A DNA stretch of 64,000 nt, from positions 37,167-101,166 of the forward strand of contig JBAYUX010000001.1 in NCBI GenBank assembly GCA_041674865.1, read 5' to 3'. Below are positions 50,388 to 57,819 of this stretch, piece by piece. Numbering within the stretch: position 1 is the first letter of the stretch; every line of letters starts with the position of its first letter. The DNA comes from CALREA01 sp041674865 (GTDB lineage: Bacteria > Patescibacteriota > Gracilibacteria > UBA1369 > UBA12463). The notes under the pieces are model-generated. The model searched no databases and had not been told where the DNA came from. It was given only the letters and a program-made list of their open reading frames with translations. The translations under genes and the position numbers were made by a program.

Positions 50388-51257
50388 TTAGTAAAATACC
50401 AAATAATTTGTTACAGCATTTTTATCTGAAGTCCCTCTTTTTATAATTTTCCGAGAACCTTTTGCTTCAACATCTTTTGCGCTTTCTCCCCAAGTTGGAC
50501 CACCATCAAGTGAATAAATATGAGTTGTTTTAGAAGCACCTGGCCTGTTTAAACCTAAAACAGTTAACCTTGCTTCATTGTATGTCTTGAGGGAATCAAA
50601 ATGGATAACCCCGATTTGTGTTCCCCGGGAAGTTTCTCTGCGAACAAGGACTTTATCAACGACATTTGCAGATGATAAAAACTTTCCATTCCGAAAAATA
50701 CTCGGTAAAAAGAAGAGATTTTTCCGACCCTTTTTTGCTTCTGTATAAAGACTCTCGAAATCAGTTTGATGTTCACGGGCATGAGTAAAAGTAACACCTT
50801 TTTTGTCTGCGATAACAATCCCATAATCGTACACTTTTCCATCTCCGCATTCGCGACCACCAGCAAGCGCTCTGCCCTCCATTTTATATTTTCCTGAATA
50901 GCCTGTGGTCATTCCATCTGGAGCAGTTGCAACGCCCTTCAGCGTGACTAAAAGATCGTCCGTATGACCGTTAAAGATGCCCGGATCAGTTTCTTTTGTG
51001 ACCAAATTCATGGTATGTACCGGCCAAAATTCGCCGATACGGCCGTTGGCAGCATTTTGAAGTTCATATACAAATTCCCCATTGATAAATCTTTCCTCCG
51101 TCGGTACCAAATGAGTTTTAGGAATTTTTTCAACGGAAGATTCAGCCAAAGCCTCTTCTGGTAATAGGAATCCGGCGGCAAAAGCTGCGGAAATTTGAAA
51201 AAAACTCCTTCTTGAAATTTCATTACCCCCTGGCTGTTCGTGAGATTTCATAGACAA
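50388..51257 (-). CDS. Tat-exported hypothetical protein (in tRNA-linked segment 2)
   Basis: 289 residues. The N-terminus carries a twin-arginine signal: SRRSFFQISAAFAAGFLLP (RR at 16-17), ending near ALA-E. The mature part is beta-rich with no recognised enzyme motif (FNGHTDDLLVTLKGVATAPD, YSLDGGPTWGES). Tat export implies folding, and perhaps a cofactor, before secretion. The start could be the ATG at 51251. It is the only gene between the two bipartite repeats at 50302 and 51347, in opposite orientation to the GNAT gene. Confidence 0.7.
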   Translation of the reverse strand: MSMKSHEQPGGNEISRRSFFQISAAFAAGFLLPEEALAESSVEKIPKTHLVPTEERFINGEFVYELQNAANGRIGEFWPVHTMNLVTKETDPGIFNGHTDDLLVTLKGVATAPDGMTTGYSGKYKMEGRALAGGRECGDGKVYDYGIVIADKKGVTFTHAREHQTDFESLYTEAKKGRKNLFFLPSIFRNGKFLSSANVVDKVLVRRETSRGTQIGVIHFDSLKTYNEARLTVLGLNRPGASKTTHIYSLDGGPTWGESAKDVEAKGSRKIIKRGTSDKNAVTNYLVFY

Positions 51258-51346
51258 TATCCATAATGAAGTTCATTTTACCAAAAATGTCGTTTTTGTC
51301 AACTATCACCCTATCAGAGGCTATGCTCATGATCTACATGCTATTT

Positions 51347-51378
51347 CAGTCCGAACATCGTTCAATAAGGAGCTCCAA
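51347..51378 (+). repeat. Bipartite tRNA-end-like repeat, copy 2
   Basis: CAGTCCGAACATC, 9 different bases, GGAGCTCCAA; 23 fixed positions identical to the copy at 50302-50333, spaced 1045 bases. Confidence 0.8.
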
Positions 51379-51438
51379 CCCAGAACCATTGAAAAAAATC
51401 ATCAATGGGGTAATATTCTGCGGGTTAATTATAAAACG

Positions 51439-51786
51439 ATGTCACATTCTTATCCTTTTCCCGTGCGTGAGTTAGTGCAATCATCCTCGAATACGCTCGA
51501 GAGGGATGGCGTGGTGGATTTATTATCCAAAGGATATATTTTAGAAGTAGCCGGAAGTACTGTATCTATTTTGGATTCTAGGCGTCATGTTGTTGGAAAT
51601 TGCGACATAAGAACGGCGCACCAACTCATTGCTGAAGGGCATCTGGAGAGAATTGGATTTGGAGATACGAGAGGAATGATTGTTAATAAATATCGCTTAA
51701 TGCAAGATCACGGTCCTGTATTGGAGGACAATACGGTGAGCGCTACTCTTCTGGCCGTAAGGGATGAGCTTGAGGAAGTGGCATGA
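51439..51786 (+). CDS. Hypothetical protein, 115 residues
   Basis: Not recognised. Small, soluble and acidic at the C-terminus. It follows the last tRNA-like repeat by 60 bases and could belong to the same accessory stretch. It converges on the amidohydrolase at 51855, with an imperfect hairpin (GCCCCC with GAGGGC, ~51792-51815) between them. Confidence 0.5.
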   Translation: MSHSYPFPVRELVQSSSNTLERDGVVDLLSKGYILEVAGSTVSILDSRRHVVGNCDIRTAHQLIAEGHLERIGFGDTRGMIVNKYRLMQDHGPVLEDNTVSATLLAVRDELEEVA

Positions 51787-51854
51787 AAATAGCCCCCTTC
51801 AAAGTATGAGGAGGGCCGTTCGTCAAACTACCGCGACGTAAAAGAAATAAAAGA

Positions 51855-52718
51855 TTAGTGGTGAAGAACTTTTGCGATTGAGTTGGTGATTAGGCGCGCA
51901 ATGAAGTGAACTTTTGCATCAGATAGCTGCAAGTGCGCCATGTCGATGCCAGAGAGAGGCGTGTCGGTGAGATCATTTTTATTAATATCGACAGCCACTC
52001 CGCGACCATCACCAATGAAAAGTTGACCCTGGTGGCGCTCAGAAGTCGGTGCAAAGGGTTTGTTTCTCTCGGCATGAGTAAGTGGATTTCCGGGCGCATT
52101 GAAGGTCTCATTGAGTTCATCGCTCAGGCGGTGATTGCCAATCATTTCATGCGTATTGAGTGAATCAATAATGCATGTTGGTCGACGACCAGCCGTTGAT
52201 GATTGAGAGATGGTGCGAGCTGCAAAGTTCCAAGCATCTACGTGAGCGGAAAAACTTCTCGCATCTTCGAGGGAAAGTTTTGGGCTCAGCGCAGGCGCAA
52301 TCGGAGACATCGTATGAACGTCGAGTACGATACGAGGATGTGTTTCTCGTATACAATCGAGTATTTCTTTAGTAGTTGCGCGATGAATTATTTCAACTTG
52401 AGCCTGAAGCGCAGGAGGGAGCTCTACGCTCGAAGATAGGTGTGGTCGTCGGTTGATGTCGACAATGGCGCGCGGCGCAGGACAATCGATCCTTGCGACA
52501 CGTAGGCCCATTCGACAACTCAGATCGAAGATAGTTTGTGCGAGTTCCGTGGCGCCCACATCGCGTTCTAATTCTAGGAAGTCGCGAAATGGTTGGCCCA
52601 AGGTGTCGAAAGCTTTTTGGATCTCATCGGGAAATTTAAAATGAGGAGATCCGCCGTGTTGGTTGATGATAAGCAAATCTTTTTGATTCGCGTTATCGGT
52701 AAAAATAACATTATGCAT
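51855..52718 (-). CDS. N-formylglutamate amidohydrolase-like protein
   Basis: 287 residues. LLIINQHGGSPHF (metal His region), RDVGATELAQTIFDL, AIVDINRRPH (the D-x-N-R block) and VLDVHTMSP follow in the order of the N-formylglutamate amidohydrolase (HutG/FGase) family. It probably hydrolyses an N-acyl amino acid amide bond. The remaining histidine-degradation genes are absent, so the physiological substrate is uncertain. Confidence 0.75.
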   Translation of the reverse strand: MHNVIFTDNANQKDLLIINQHGGSPHFKFPDEIQKAFDTLGQPFRDFLELERDVGATELAQTIFDLSCRMGLRVARIDCPAPRAIVDINRRPHLSSSVELPPALQAQVEIIHRATTKEILDCIRETHPRIVLDVHTMSPIAPALSPKLSLEDARSFSAHVDAWNFAARTISQSSTAGRRPTCIIDSLNTHEMIGNHRLSDELNETFNAPGNPLTHAERNKPFAPTSERHQGQLFIGDGRGVAVDINKNDLTDTPLSGIDMAHLQLSDAKVHFIARLITNSIAKVLHH

Positions 52719-52734
52719 GTGTAAAAATATGACA

Positions 52735-52770
52735 AAATAAAAAAAGCCCCACGTCGCAGACGTGGGGCTT
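52735..52770 (-). terminator. Terminator of the small 52798-52872 unit
   Basis: Hairpin AAGCCCCACGTC, loop GCA, GACGTGGGGCTT (52744-52770), followed on the minus strand by a long U-run. It lies just 17 bases before the amidohydrolase start, so it must end a transcript coming from upstream. Confidence 0.85.
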
Positions 52771-52797
52771 GGAATTTCATTGAATGATGAAATAAGG

Positions 52798-52872
52798 TCA
52801 ATAAGACCAGCAGCTCACGTCTGAGGTGAGTTCGTAGTATGTCGCGGCAGTTTGTAGTAAGAAGGTTTCCAT
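52798..52872 (-). CDS. Candidate 24-residue peptide (or small RNA)
   Basis: A 24-codon ORF between its own promoter and a strong terminator. The peptide starts METFLLQTAATYY and ends SDVSCWSY. It has a single Cys near the C-terminus and several Tyr/Trp. No known family recognised. It has the same arrangement as the 37-residue candidate at 17191: promoter, short ORF, palindromic terminator, then an amidohydrolase gene. Confidence 0.35.
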   Translation of the reverse strand: METFLLQTAATYYELTSDVSCWSY

Positions 52873-52888
52873 AGCTTTATAAAAAATA

Positions 52889-52916
52889 ATCATACGCCAT
52901 TTCGAGAAAAAGTCAA
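52889..52916 (-). promoter_or_regulatory. Promoter of the small unit
   Basis: On the minus strand: TTGACT (52916-52911), 16-base spacer, TATGAT (52894-52889); start near 52882. Confidence 0.5.
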
Positions 52917-52924
52917 AATTTATT

Positions 52925-53611
52925 TTATCCCACAAACTGAAATATCCGCTCAGGTTTCAGATCAACGACGCGATCATAAAAACTATCGCGAGTTGGTCGA
53001 GAGGTTATATGGGCGTATCCAGTGACCGTTGCAATACGTGCGCGGGTGTTCTGGGATATGTGCTGACGAAGCGTTGCTTCCATGGTGGCATCGCGTGCAT
53101 CAGGTTTTGGCATATGCCCTGCGAGTTCATGCTCCCTCGGAGTGTTTGTGAATGTTCGGTGAAGACAGTCAACAAGCTCATTTATGCGAGCAAGAGATGC
53201 ATTGAGCTCATGAATTTTACCGACATGCTCGGGATCAAGGAGATAGGCAAGTTCTTCAATAGCTTTCATTCGAATTTCCTCAGCATCAACAGGCTGAAAG
53301 GCTATTGCATGCTGAGTCTCGTCATTCAGATAATCAAATCGCGCACGATATTGGCGAGCATAGGTTTTAATTCTTTTCCACTCATAGCCATCGCCACGAT
53401 CATAAAGAAGGGCTTGCTGCATTTCACGAGATAGACCGCTAGCAGCAAGGCCTTGCAGGAGAGTAGCTCTGAAGATCTTGTCTGTCTCTTCAGTTGCCTG
53501 AGAACCCTCAACCAAAATAAGATCAGGCTTAATTCGCTTAAGGGTCTTGTCGAGCTTCCGGTCACCATTTGGATCGGCATGATGCACGCCGATCATGTGT
53601 ATGTTTGCCAT
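52925..53611 (-). CDS. TraB/PrgY-like protein (tentative)
   Basis: 228 residues. The start IHMIGVHHADPNGDRKLDKT and KRIKPDLILVEGSQ resembles the G-x-x-H ... V-E block opening TraB/PrgY/Tiki-type proteins, and the end has a T-G-Y-A-H-I segment like their second conserved His. The middle is helical. Too short and divergent to be sure; could also be an unrelated esterase-like fold. Confidence 0.45.
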   Translation of the reverse strand: MANIHMIGVHHADPNGDRKLDKTLKRIKPDLILVEGSQATEETDKIFRATLLQGLAASGLSREMQQALLYDRGDGYEWKRIKTYARQYRARFDYLNDETQHAIAFQPVDAEEIRMKAIEELAYLLDPEHVGKIHELNASLARINELVDCLHRTFTNTPREHELAGHMPKPDARDATMEATLRQHISQNTRARIATVTGYAHITSRPTRDSFYDRVVDLKPERIFQFVG

Positions 53612-53880
53612 CTTTGCGTATCGTAATTACGAGGGATGCATTAGAACATATTATTAAAAATAAATCAAGAATCAGAGGCTATAGCCAACTTCACGGCCTC
53701 AAGGAATTATTGTCAAATTATAAATCCAAATCCATGGTACCGCCCCGAACACGGAGGGCAGCCACGCCTCAGCTTTACCGCGTCGGACGTCCGAGCAATA
53801 TCCAGCTTTGCACACCGAGATATTTACAAAATCGAATTTTCATGTTAAAGTATCAAACTTAAACGATATATTCGATACAA
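53612..53880. other. Intergenic region, no gene seen
   Basis: 269 bases between divergent genes. I see a 12-bp palindrome TCGGACGTCCGA at 53783-53794 in a GC-rich patch. On the minus strand there is a possible promoter for the TraB-like gene (TTGATT, 17 bases, TCTAAT). No convincing ORF or RNA. Confidence 0.4.
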
Positions 53881-54426
53881 ATGATCATCCCCGGAATAAC
53901 ACCAGAAAGAATAGAAGGAATCTTTGGTGCACCTACGACGTCAAAAAGAATCATGCTCAATGCATCAGCTGCTTATATAGATTTTCTTCAGAAAATAAGA
54001 GCAGAAGGAATGGCAAGGATTAGCCTAGAGCAAGCGGTAAATTCCTGGGAAGACGCGGGTATAACGCCTTTTGTTCGAGGTATTCAAAATCCTGCATTGC
54101 GTGATCAGGCCTCTCGTTTCACTAAGCCATACCCAACGGGCGGAGCCTTTACAGAAGCGGTGATGAACGCCATAGAGCACGGCTCAGATTTTTGCCGAAG
54201 AGGAGACGTTGCGATTGATTTGCAAACGAACGATCAAGGTTTTCTTTTTTCTGTTACTGATCCTGGAAGAGGAGTTCAAGGGGAACAAATTCAAAGATCC
54301 CAAGTCAGTACTGATGGAGCGAGGGGCAACGGTCTTGTTTCCCTCAAGCGAGCTCCAGCAATAGTGACATGCGAAAATATTCAGGAAGGATTTAGACTTT
54401 CGATGTTATATGTTCTTCAAAGATAA
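53881..54426 (+). CDS. RsbW/SpoIIAB-like histidine-kinase-type ATPase
   Basis: 181 residues. A C-terminal HATPase_c domain with N-box FTEAVMNAIEHG (90-101), G1 box VTDPGRGV (125-132) and G2-like ARGNGLVSL (147-155). This is the small ATPase module of anti-sigma factors of the RsbW type, which bind or phosphorylate an anti-anti-sigma factor. The N-terminal ~80 residues are unassigned. No anti-anti-sigma factor or sigma gene is next to it, so the partner is unknown. Confidence 0.75.
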   Translation: MIIPGITPERIEGIFGAPTTSKRIMLNASAAYIDFLQKIRAEGMARISLEQAVNSWEDAGITPFVRGIQNPALRDQASRFTKPYPTGGAFTEAVMNAIEHGSDFCRRGDVAIDLQTNDQGFLFSVTDPGRGVQGEQIQRSQVSTDGARGNGLVSLKRAPAIVTCENIQEGFRLSMLYVLQR

Positions 54427-54441
54427 GGTCGATTTGTAGAG

Positions 54442-55017
54442 CTATTCTTTATCCGCAAATACGACAAGTCTTCCGGAATACGTTTGAGTAACTTTATCCC
54501 AGGTTCCTTCACAGGTGATGATATTCAAATGTGCTTTTCCATCAGTGGAAGTGAAGACGCTTGAAGCATCGGAGTTCGGATCGTAAATTTGAGTTTTTTG
54601 TACGATAAAAGTTGTGGTCGCTCCATTCGAATCAAGAATGGAAATTTTGTCGCCAATCTGCAAGAGGTGCAGATCTTTGAAGACGGCAGAGACGTTATTG
54701 TACCAGCTGAAATGCCCATCAATGACGGCACTACCGATGTCTCCAGGTCGTGTCCCGAGTTTGTACCAGCCGGCATTTGTAGCATCTTTTGGTGTATCTA
54801 AATCGCCCTCAGAAGTAAGGCCTATCTGCTCGAGAGTGGCGCTAACATTGGCCTTCGGAATGTTGATATGAATCGGAATCCCCGAGCCTGTCTGTGCTGA
54901 AGAAGCAATGCTCGAGGATGGTTCCGCGAAAGTACGCAAGATAGCTACTGAAGAGAATATGATGCCAGTAACAATAACAACACTCGCTATATACATCGAC
55001 CGCTTTGAGATTTTCAT
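54442..55017 (-). CDS. Sortase (transpeptidase)
   Basis: 191 residues from the ATG at 55017 (a longer frame to 55107 lacks conserved sequence). An N-terminal signal anchor (8-28) precedes the sortase barrel. Catalytic His102 (VIDGHFSWY), Cys169 (LNIITCEG) and Arg183 (YSGRLVVF) are in the expected order. The class cannot be fixed by eye (D/E/F-like). The likely substrate, an ice-binding-type protein with an FPKTG anchor, is encoded 0.6 kb upstream on the same strand. Confidence 0.9.
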   Translation of the reverse strand: MKISKRSMYIASVVIVTGIIFSSVAILRTFAEPSSSIASSAQTGSGIPIHINIPKANVSATLEQIGLTSEGDLDTPKDATNAGWYKLGTRPGDIGSAVIDGHFSWYNNVSAVFKDLHLLQIGDKISILDSNGATTTFIVQKTQIYDPNSDASSVFTSTDGKAHLNIITCEGTWDKVTQTYSGRLVVFADKE

Positions 55018-55021
55018 AAAT

Positions 55022-55174
55022 TTAAAGTAATGGTTTTTCTCCACGAATAATCCTGATAAGCACGGTAACGATAGCGAGAACGAGCAAGATGTGGATAAAA
55101 CCACCAAGTGTATATGCAGTAACTAATCCGAGAGCCCACAAGACGATCAAGATAACGGCAATAGTCCACAACAT
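55022..55174 (-). CDS. Lmo0937-family small membrane protein
   Basis: 50 residues. MLWTIAVILIVLWALGLVTA then YTLGGFIHILLVLAIVTVLI, ending RIIRGEKPLL: two hydrophobic helices with a G-G-F-I-H-I-L-L-V-L-A turn, the signature of this widespread family of unknown, possibly stress-related, function. It starts near the YtxH-like remnant and ends 4 bases before the sortase start, so it is likely co-transcribed with the sortase. Confidence 0.85.
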   Translation of the reverse strand: MLWTIAVILIVLWALGLVTAYTLGGFIHILLVLAIVTVLIRIIRGEKPLL

Positions 55175-55226
55175 ATAGAGTGATTTTAAGGATTAATAAT
55201 CAGCATACCGCTCAGCATTTCTCCTG

Positions 55227-55558
55227 TTATTGCTCTCCGTCTTTTTCATCGAGATATTCTTTTTCCATCTCGCTCCATTTGGATTGTAATGTGGAAATAA
55301 AAGCATCTTTGATCTCACCAGCAAGCTCTTTCTTTTGAGCATATTCTTCAACAATTTCAGAAACGAGTTTGTCGAAATGTTCCTTGGTGACATCTTCGAG
55401 TTTATGAAGATTCTTCTTCAACTTCTTTGCGAGATTCTTGAGATCCTTTTGCAAATCCTCATAAGCTCTTGTCCTGGCTCGCTCATGACAAGTCCGATAG
55501 TAGCCGCAGCTGCGAGAAGTCCACCCAAGATGAGTCCTTTCTTAAATTTGTTTTCCAT
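55227..55558 (-). pseudogene. YtxH-like gene broken by a frameshift
   Basis: From the ATG at 55558 the frame encodes MENKFKKGLILGGLLAAAAT then IGLVMSEPGQELM, a typical YtxH membrane start, and then stops after 46 codons. In another frame, from ~55463 to 55227, the expected coiled-coil continues (EDLQKDLKNLAKKLKKNL ... KDGEQ). One missing base near 55458-55463 joins the two parts into a normal ~110-residue YtxH protein. It could be a true pseudogene, a sequencing error or a programmed slip. Confidence 0.65.
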
Positions 55559-55594
55559 ATGAGAAATGATAGTAAATAAAATATATAATAAGAA

Positions 55595-56905
55595 TTACGC
55601 CTGCTTCTTTCGAAGAACGTAGAAGATAGATCCGAAGATAATGACTGCAGGAAAGATAAGATTCCAAGGAAGAGTGTTGTCCTGAGCAGGAGCGCCAGTC
55701 TTTGGAAATCCTGGTACTGGTGCAGTTGATGTGGGGTCGAGAACTAGATCGGAAGTAGGTGCAGCTGTAGTGAAAATTTGAGCAGTAGTGGTTGTGGTAG
55801 GAGTTGGAGTTGTAGCGACAGGAGTTATCGTAGGGACGACAGGCGTAGGGATTATGACTACTCCAGGTCCAGATCCAGGTGATATTGGGATCATAGCCAG
55901 TGGAATCAATGTATTAACCACGGTGCACGTTTTGTCATCACCAGAAATAAGCGTAACGCTTCCGCTTGAATTGCAGGCTCCTGAAAAAGTTTGCGTATAG
56001 GCGGCGTTTGGATTTTCACTCACAATATAAGTGGCCGCAGAAAGTGAATACGATGTTCCAGGTGCGCTTGCGCCAGGCATTGGACTTCCGGCAACATCCG
56101 TTCCAGAAGTTTTTACATGGAGAGAAAAATCAGAAGGAAGAGCACTGCTACTCCCATTTATGATAGTTTTGATAACATGCAAAGTGGCTGGAACTGGAGG
56201 AATAGTACATGTTGGGACGGTAAGAACATGCGTATCAGTCGTAACGGTTCCCCCAAATGCTAAAGCTCTTCCAGTCCAAATGGTATTTGCGCCGACAGTA
56301 ATGCCAGCATCATCGATAGCTGTTCCGATGAATGTTGTATTAGCAGCGAGAGTTATCGCCTCAGTTGGAGTCCAGAAAATATCGCATGCTGATGCTCCAG
56401 CCAAGGTAACGACAGATCCAGCTGTCGAAGTAAGTGCGCCACTTGGTCGAAAGATATAGGTTCCGCTACCGCTAAGCGTAAGTGGACCGCCAATATTCAT
56501 TGCTCCTGAACTACAATAGACTCCAGGTGCATATACGCCGGCAATACCATGCGTCACATCAGTAGAGAGGTTGATGGCTCCAGCTGCAAATGTGAAGGTG
56601 CATAGCTGAGAAGTGAGACTTGATAATGCAATGCCTTGATCTGCGCCTGCGTTAGCATAAGGTGCGCCAGGTCCATAATTTGGATGTACGCCCGCAGGAA
56701 CAACGGCAGGTGGTGTTGTGAAACCCACGTCTCCATTGATCGTAGTTGCAGTGGTATTAGTATATGTGCTCGAAAGAACACCGTATGTTACCGCTAAGCC
56801 GAGAGATGGTGTCGTTGCTGCAAGCGCAGTAATTGGACCAGAGAGATTAAAGACAAGAGAAGCCGCGATCGCCATTGAAGATAAAAACCTATAAAGTTTT
56901 TTCAT
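55595..56905 (-). CDS. Ice-binding-like (DUF3494) surface protein with sortase signal
   Basis: 436 residues from the ATG at 56905. Signal peptide (1-30), then a DUF3494 ice-binding-like beta-helix domain (~32-235: YGVLSSTYTNTTATTINGDV, GVYAPGVYCSSG, LSGSGTYIFRPSGALTS, TFIGTAIDDAGITVGANTIW). A ~95-residue beta domain follows (TLHVIKTIINGSSSALPSDF), then a Pro/Thr-rich spacer. The C-terminal wall-sorting signal is FPKTG (400-404), a hydrophobic helix and RKKQA. It is probably anchored by the sortase encoded downstream. Members act as ice-binding or adhesive proteins; binding itself is inference. Confidence 0.88.
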   Translation of the reverse strand: MKKLYRFLSSMAIAASLVFNLSGPITALAATTPSLGLAVTYGVLSSTYTNTTATTINGDVGFTTPPAVVPAGVHPNYGPGAPYANAGADQGIALSSLTSQLCTFTFAAGAINLSTDVTHGIAGVYAPGVYCSSGAMNIGGPLTLSGSGTYIFRPSGALTSTAGSVVTLAGASACDIFWTPTEAITLAANTTFIGTAIDDAGITVGANTIWTGRALAFGGTVTTDTHVLTVPTCTIPPVPATLHVIKTIINGSSSALPSDFSLHVKTSGTDVAGSPMPGASAPGTSYSLSAATYIVSENPNAAYTQTFSGACNSSGSVTLISGDDKTCTVVNTLIPLAMIPISPGSGPGVVIIPTPVVPTITPVATTPTPTTTTTAQIFTTAAPTSDLVLDPTSTAPVPGFPKTGAPAQDNTLPWNLIFPAVIIFGSIFYVLRKKQA

Positions 56906-57093
56906 ATTTTTGATATGAGTTAGGTGATGAATAAAACGAGAGCAAAAGATGTGTGAAATCACGCTAAAAATGCACTGAAAAACAGGCTTTGTGCAATTTG
57001 CGTACAAAGTCCCATTTTTTTGGCTTTTCCTTCCGATAATGAATGCCGATCAATTTTCTGTTTGTTTTGTGCTTTTCTGCGATTTCAATCGCT
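56906..57093 (-). promoter_or_regulatory. Long 5' leader of the ice-binding-like gene
   Basis: About 190 untranslated bases lie between the predicted start and the ATG. Two hairpins are visible on the minus strand: GCGATT/AATCGC near the 5' end, and CTTTGT/ACAAAG about 100 bases later. I cannot assign it to a known riboswitch class. Confidence 0.35.
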
Positions 57094-57099
57094 AAGAAG

Positions 57100-57128
57100 A
57101 ATATAGCACGAATGATGGGTTAATACAA
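57100..57128 (-). promoter_or_regulatory. Promoter of the ice-binding-like gene
   Basis: On the minus strand: TTGTAT (57128-57123), 17-base spacer, TATATT (57105-57100). Confidence 0.5.
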
Positions 57129-57271
57129 TCAACGAGAATGACGGGAGTACTTCGATGTTTTGTTCAGAAAGCTTCTATCAACATATCGCCCCAGAATGAG
57201 CCTGAGCAAAAACGGAATTATTAAGCTTTAAATTCGCGTGGGGAAGAGAAGCTCAAAGCCCGTTAGGGGTA

Positions 57272-57300
57272 TTGACAAAAAGGCAATAATTATTTAATAT
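57272..57300 (+). promoter_or_regulatory. Strong sigma70-like promoter
   Basis: TTGACA (57272-57277), 17-base spacer, TAATAT (57295-57300), 27 bases before the ATG at 57328. Between the two divergent promoters (57129-57271) I see no gene. Confidence 0.75.
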
Positions 57301-57327
57301 AGCCAGCCTATATGATAAAAATGACGT

Positions 57328-57789
57328 ATGAATAATAGATTAAGGGGCGTTGTAGATGCAGCGAAAAAATTAGTGCTCGGAGATAGGCCAAAAACAATAA
57401 GCGAGCTCGCAGTAGGCATCAGGAAGAGTACGAAGGCCATGCGAGAGCACATCGCATATCTCGATAGTCAGGATGTGCAGCAGCTCTGTATAGACGTGCG
57501 ACTTAGAGTAATTTCAGTAGACGATAGGCGTCCGATCGGTGGTCTTATTGGCATGACAAGTCCGGACATGGAAAAAAAGGCGAATGCAATGGGAGAAATC
57601 AAAACTATTTATAAGGCCATGGAAAGAATGGTAGAGGGATATATTGATAGAGGAGAGCCTCGCGGTGACAATGTAGCCTTCCATTATGTAAAAATGGCGG
57701 AGAAAACAGAAGGGATTTCACTCAGTGATTTGCCGGATGCAATAGACGCATTCGCAACAATGCTTGAGGATAGTCAGAGCATTAGATAG
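57328..57789 (+). CDS. Hypothetical protein, 153 residues, possible winged-helix start
   Basis: Not recognised as a whole. Residues ~15-50 (KKLVLGDRPKTISELAVGIR then KSTKAMREHIAYLDSQ) have the look of a helix-turn-helix (S-x-x-E-L-A-x-x-I-x-x-S-x-x-x-x-R-E-H-I-x-x-L), so it may bind DNA. The rest is helical. First gene of a likely operon with the HAD phosphatase (30 bases downstream). Confidence 0.6.
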   Translation: MNNRLRGVVDAAKKLVLGDRPKTISELAVGIRKSTKAMREHIAYLDSQDVQQLCIDVRLRVISVDDRRPIGGLIGMTSPDMEKKANAMGEIKTIYKAMERMVEGYIDRGEPRGDNVAFHYVKMAEKTEGISLSDLPDAIDAFATMLEDSQSIR

Positions 57790-57819
57790 TCGAATAATAT
57801 TAAATTTAAATAATTTTAA

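Noticed and set aside
56906..57093. Cyclic-di-GMP riboswitch (GEMM) before the ice-binding-like gene
   Set aside because: A GTACGCAAA-like stretch caught my eye, but the other conserved GEMM blocks are not present.
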